Positions 34,756-37,347 of a stretch of 37,347 nt of DNA are shown piece after piece. The stretch is from Hyphomicrobiales bacterium (GTDB lineage Bacteria; Pseudomonadota; Alphaproteobacteria; Rhizobiales; Aestuariivirgaceae). The position numbers and the translations under genes were made by a program. Each line of letters opens with the position of its first letter. The first letter of the stretch is position 1. The notes under the pieces were generated by a model. The model saw only the letters and a list, made by a program, of their open reading frames with translations, was not told the DNA's origin and did not search any database. Location: positions 1 to 37,347 of the forward strand of contig JAEUMJ010000006.1 of NCBI GenBank assembly GCA_016792865.1, given 5' to 3'.

Positions 34756-36018
34756 ATGAACACCGCAATGCAGACTTCCCCGCAGATGGCCGCCACACAG
34801 GATGAACTTGTGGCGCTGGTTCCCCGCGTCGACATCCACATCTTCTGTGAAACGCAGGAAACGGGCCAGGCCATCCAGGTGGCCAGCGGTGACCGCCGCA
34901 TGTCCCGCGCCCACGTCACGATCCAGCTCGGCGGCATTGCAGCGGCGGTGCAGGTCTACCAGTCGCAACCGACGCCGCACGTGCTTGTCGTCGAAACCCA
35001 CGGCAGCCGCGACCAGGTGATGGTGGAACTCACCCGCCTCGCCGAAGTCTGCCAGGCCACCACCAAGGTGGTGGTGATCGGGCACGTCAATGATGTCATC
35101 CTCTATCGCGAGCTGATGAAGGCCGGAATCAGCGAATACATCGTGGCGCCCGTCACCTCTGTGGGCTTCATCGAATCGATTGCCGGACTGTTCAACGACC
35201 CGAAGGCGGCACCGCTCGGCCGCATCGTCTCCTTTGTCGGCGCCAAGGGCGGCGTGGGTTCCTCCACCATTGCCCACAACATCGGCTGGGCTCTCTCGCA
35301 GCGCCAGAACATCGACACGATCATCACCGATCTCGATCTTGCCTTCGGCACCGCCGCGCTGAACTTCAACCAGGACGGCGCGGGCGGCATCATGGATGCG
35401 CTGGCCCAGCCCGACCGCGTGGACTCGACCCTCATCGACCGCCTGATGACCAAGCTCGGCAGCAAGCTCAGCCTCCTCAATGGCCCCAGCACGGTTGACC
35501 GTGACATGTCGATCGAGGCTCATGCGGTGGAGACGATCCTGAATGTCGTGCGCTACTCCGCGCCGCTGGTGATCGTCGATGTTCCCAACATGTGGGCGCC
35601 GTGGATCAAGTACACGCTGCTCAACTCCGACGAGATCATCATCACCGCGACGCCGGAACTGCCGGCGCTGCGCAACGCCAAGAACCTGGTGGACATGCTG
35701 AAGGCCGCGCGCCCCAACGACAAGCCGCCGCGCCTCATCCTCAATCAGGTGGGCGTGCCCAAGCGCCCCGAAATCCCGGTCAACGACTTCGCAAAGGCGA
35801 TCGGCATCCAGCCCTCGGTCGTCATTCCGCACGATCCGCAGACCTTCGGCATGGCCCAGGGCAACGGCCAGATGGTCTTTGAGGTGGCACCGAAGTCGAA
35901 ATCGGCGGAAGTGCTGGGCGATCTCGCCCGCCAGCTCGCCGGAAACCAGAAAGCCGTGGCAGACGTGAAGAAGTCCAGCAGCCTCCTCGCGAAGCTGCCC
36001 CTCTTCAAGAAGAAGTAA
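34756..36018 (+). CDS. cpaE: Pilus assembly ATPase CpaE (TadZ-like)
   Basis: The 420-residue MinD/ParA-type protein has an N-terminal receiver-like domain lacking a clear phosphoacceptor set (about residues 20-140: VLVVETHGSRDQVMVELTRLAEVC). A deviant Walker A FVGAKGGVGSSTIAHN follows near residue 160, then DLDLAFGTAALNF. TadZ/CpaE localises the Tad apparatus at the pole in other bacteria. The C-terminus is Lys/Ser-rich and variable. It lies 50 bp after cpaD and 19 bp before cpaF. Full length. Confidence 0.93.
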   Translation: MNTAMQTSPQMAATQDELVALVPRVDIHIFCETQETGQAIQVASGDRRMSRAHVTIQLGGIAAAVQVYQSQPTPHVLVVETHGSRDQVMVELTRLAEVCQATTKVVVIGHVNDVILYRELMKAGISEYIVAPVTSVGFIESIAGLFNDPKAAPLGRIVSFVGAKGGVGSSTIAHNIGWALSQRQNIDTIITDLDLAFGTAALNFNQDGAGGIMDALAQPDRVDSTLIDRLMTKLGSKLSLLNGPSTVDRDMSIEAHAVETILNVVRYSAPLVIVDVPNMWAPWIKYTLLNSDEIIITATPELPALRNAKNLVDMLKAARPNDKPPRLILNQVGVPKRPEIPVNDFAKAIGIQPSVVIPHDPQTFGMAQGNGQMVFEVAPKSKSAEVLGDLARQLAGNQKAVADVKKSSSLLAKLPLFKKK

Positions 36019-36037
36019 TTCCAAAAGGACTTGACGC

Positions 36038-37347
36038 ATGTTTGGCAAGAGACCCGAAAACTCAATTCCCCAGGGCGCGCCGCTTCCGCCGCCGCCGGGT
36101 GCCGCACCTGCGCCTGTCGCCACCCAGGCGAACTTCGTTCCCGATGTGAAGCCGCAGCAACCCATGGGCTTCGGCGCGAACAGTGCCGCCGCCCGCACGA
36201 CACCGGCTCCGGCCCCTGCGCCGCAGCGTGACAGCGGCAATCCCGACCACACCAAGCGTTCCGAAAACTACTACGACATCAAGAGCACGATCTTCAACGC
36301 GCTCATCGATGCCATCGACCTCACCCAGCTTGCCCAGCTCGACCGCGACGCGGCGCGTGACGAGATCCGCGACATCGTCAACGAAATCATCGCCCTGAAG
36401 GATGTGGTGATGTCGATTGCCGAGCAGGAAGAACTGCTCGAAGACATCTGCAACGACGTTCTGGGCTATGGCCCCCTTGAACCGCTTCTCGCCCGCGACG
36501 ACATCGCCGACATCATGGTCAACGGCGCCTCGACGGTCTTCATCGAAGTCGATGGCAAGATGCAGAAGACCGGCGTGCGCTTCCGCGACAACGGCCAGCT
36601 TCTCAACATCTGCCAGCGCATCGTGAGCCAGGTCGGCCGTCGCGTCGATGAAGCCTCGCCGATCTGCGACGCCCGTCTCCCCGACGGCTCGCGTGTCAAC
36701 GTCATTGCCCCGCCGCTCGCCATCGACGGCTGCGCCCTCACCATCCGAAAGTTCAAGAAGGACCGCCTGAAGCTGCCCGATCTGGTGCGTTTCAAGTCGA
36801 TCACGCCGGAAGGCGCCACCATCCTGGAGATCATCGGCCGCGTGCGTTGCAACGTGCTGATCTCTGGCGGCACGGGTTCCGGCAAGACCACGCTCCTCAA
36901 CTGCCTCACCGGCTACATCGACCACGACGAGCGCATCATCACCTGCGAAGACGCAGCCGAACTCCAGTTGCAGCAGCCGCACACGGTGCGCCTTGAAACC
37001 CGCCCGCCGAACCTCGAAGGCGAAGGCGCCATCACCATGCGCGACCTCGTCAAGAACTGTCTGCGTATGCGTCCTGAACGCATCATCGTCGGCGAAGTCC
37101 GCGGACCTGAAGCCTTCGACCTCCTGCAAGCCATGAACACGGGCCACGACGGCTCGATGGGCACGCTCCACGCCAACAGCCCGCGTGAAGCCATCTCGCG
37201 TCTTGAATCCATGATCACCATGGGTGGCTTCGCGCTTCCCTCCAAGACCATCAAGGAGATGATCTGCGGCTCCATCGACGTGATCGTGCAGGCCTCGCGC
37301 CTGCGTGACGGCTCGCGCAAGATCACCCATGTCACCGAAGTGGTGGG
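36038..37347 (+). CDS. cpaF: Pilus assembly secretion ATPase CpaF (TadA), partial at window end
   Basis: The frame is open from ATG 36038 to the last base with no stop, so the 3' end is outside the window; 436 codons are visible. After a Pro/Ala-rich, probably disordered N-terminus (about residues 1-75) come the T2SS/T4SS ATPase features. These are [20 protein letters not shown], the Walker [10 protein letters not shown] near residue 277, the Asp box TCEDAAELQ, Walker B IIVGEVRG and the His box [15 protein letters not shown]. CpaF powers pilus extension. An AAGGA site lies upstream of the start. tadB/tadC would be expected next. Confidence 0.96.
   Translation, partial: MFGKRPENSIPQGAPLPPPPGAAPAPVATQANFVPDVKPQQPMGFGANSAAARTTPAPAPAPQRDSGNPDHTKRSENYYDIKSTIFNALIDAIDLTQLAQLDRDAARDEIRDIVNEIIALKDVVMSIAEQEELLEDICNDVLGYGPLEPLLARDDIADIMVNGASTVFIEVDGKMQKTGVRFRDNGQLLNICQRIVSQVGRRVDEASPICDARLPDGSRVNVIAPPLAIDGCALTIRKFKKDRLKLPDLVRFKSITPEGATILEIIGRVRCNVLISGGTGSGKTTLLNCLTGYIDHDERIITCEDAAELQLQQPHTVRLETRPPNLEGEGAITMRDLVKNCLRMRPERIIVGEVRGPEAFDLLQAMNTGHDGSMGTLHANSPREAISRLESMITMGGFALPSKTIKEMICGSIDVIVQASRLRDGSRKITHVTEVV

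Overview
The window is GC-rich chromosomal DNA from an alphaproteobacterium, most likely of the Hyphomicrobiales (rhizobial) group. Evidence for this is the lptC-lptA-lptB-rpoN-ptsN order, an Entner-Doudoroff operon instead of a complete glycolytic set, a Caulobacter/Agrobacterium-type cpa (tad) pilus locus, an NDUFA9-like reductase, and rhizobial-type bS21 sequence features. Genus and species cannot be read from the sequence. About 40 genes are supported; nearly all belong to known families.

Layout. 31-2685: a minus-strand trio, glutathione S-transferase-like, queG (tRNA queuosine) and an SDR epimerase. 2851-4625: uppP (cell-wall lipid carrier recycling), convergent with and overlapping an NDUFA9-like gene. 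4775-4859: tRNA-Leu(CAG). 4841-7435: a 2.6 kb insertion bounded by a perfect 15-bp direct repeat of the tRNA 3' end. It holds a one-direction run of small genes: a ribosomal protein bS21 paralogue and five or six small proteins of unknown function. No integrase is present. 7689-12511: rnd, lptC, lptA, lptB, rpoN and ptsN (LPS export, sigma-54, nitrogen PTS); hpf, often found between rpoN and ptsN, is absent. 12599-16032: hrpB helicase and a PfkB sugar kinase on the minus strand. 16181-20803: zwf-pgl-edd-eda, the complete path from glucose-6-phosphate to pyruvate plus glyceraldehyde-3-phosphate, divergent from the sugar kinase across an intergenic region with two perfect palindromes. 20862-23270: a DUF599 membrane protein and prfC (RF3). 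23381-26464: glk-pncA-FAH hydrolase-EamA exporter, a tightly overlapped four-gene run. 26520-28849: an aldehyde dehydrogenase resembling alpha-ketoglutaric semialdehyde dehydrogenase and a second EamA transporter. 29004 to the window end: a tad/cpa pilus locus, with two TadE/TadG-like pseudopilins and a stand-alone CpaC N-domain protein on the minus strand, and cpaA-cpaB-cpaC-cpaD-cpaE-cpaF on the plus strand (cpaF cut by the window edge). No Flp/PilA pilin gene lies in the window.

How they connect. Glk and the PfkB kinase feed hexose phosphates towards Zwf-Pgl-Edd-Eda. LptC/A/B and UppP serve the envelope. RpoN and PtsN are regulatory partners of nitrogen/carbon status. The Tad genes build an adhesive pilus. 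The most unusual stretch is the tRNA-Leu island with the bS21 paralogue and its translationally coupled small genes of unknown function.
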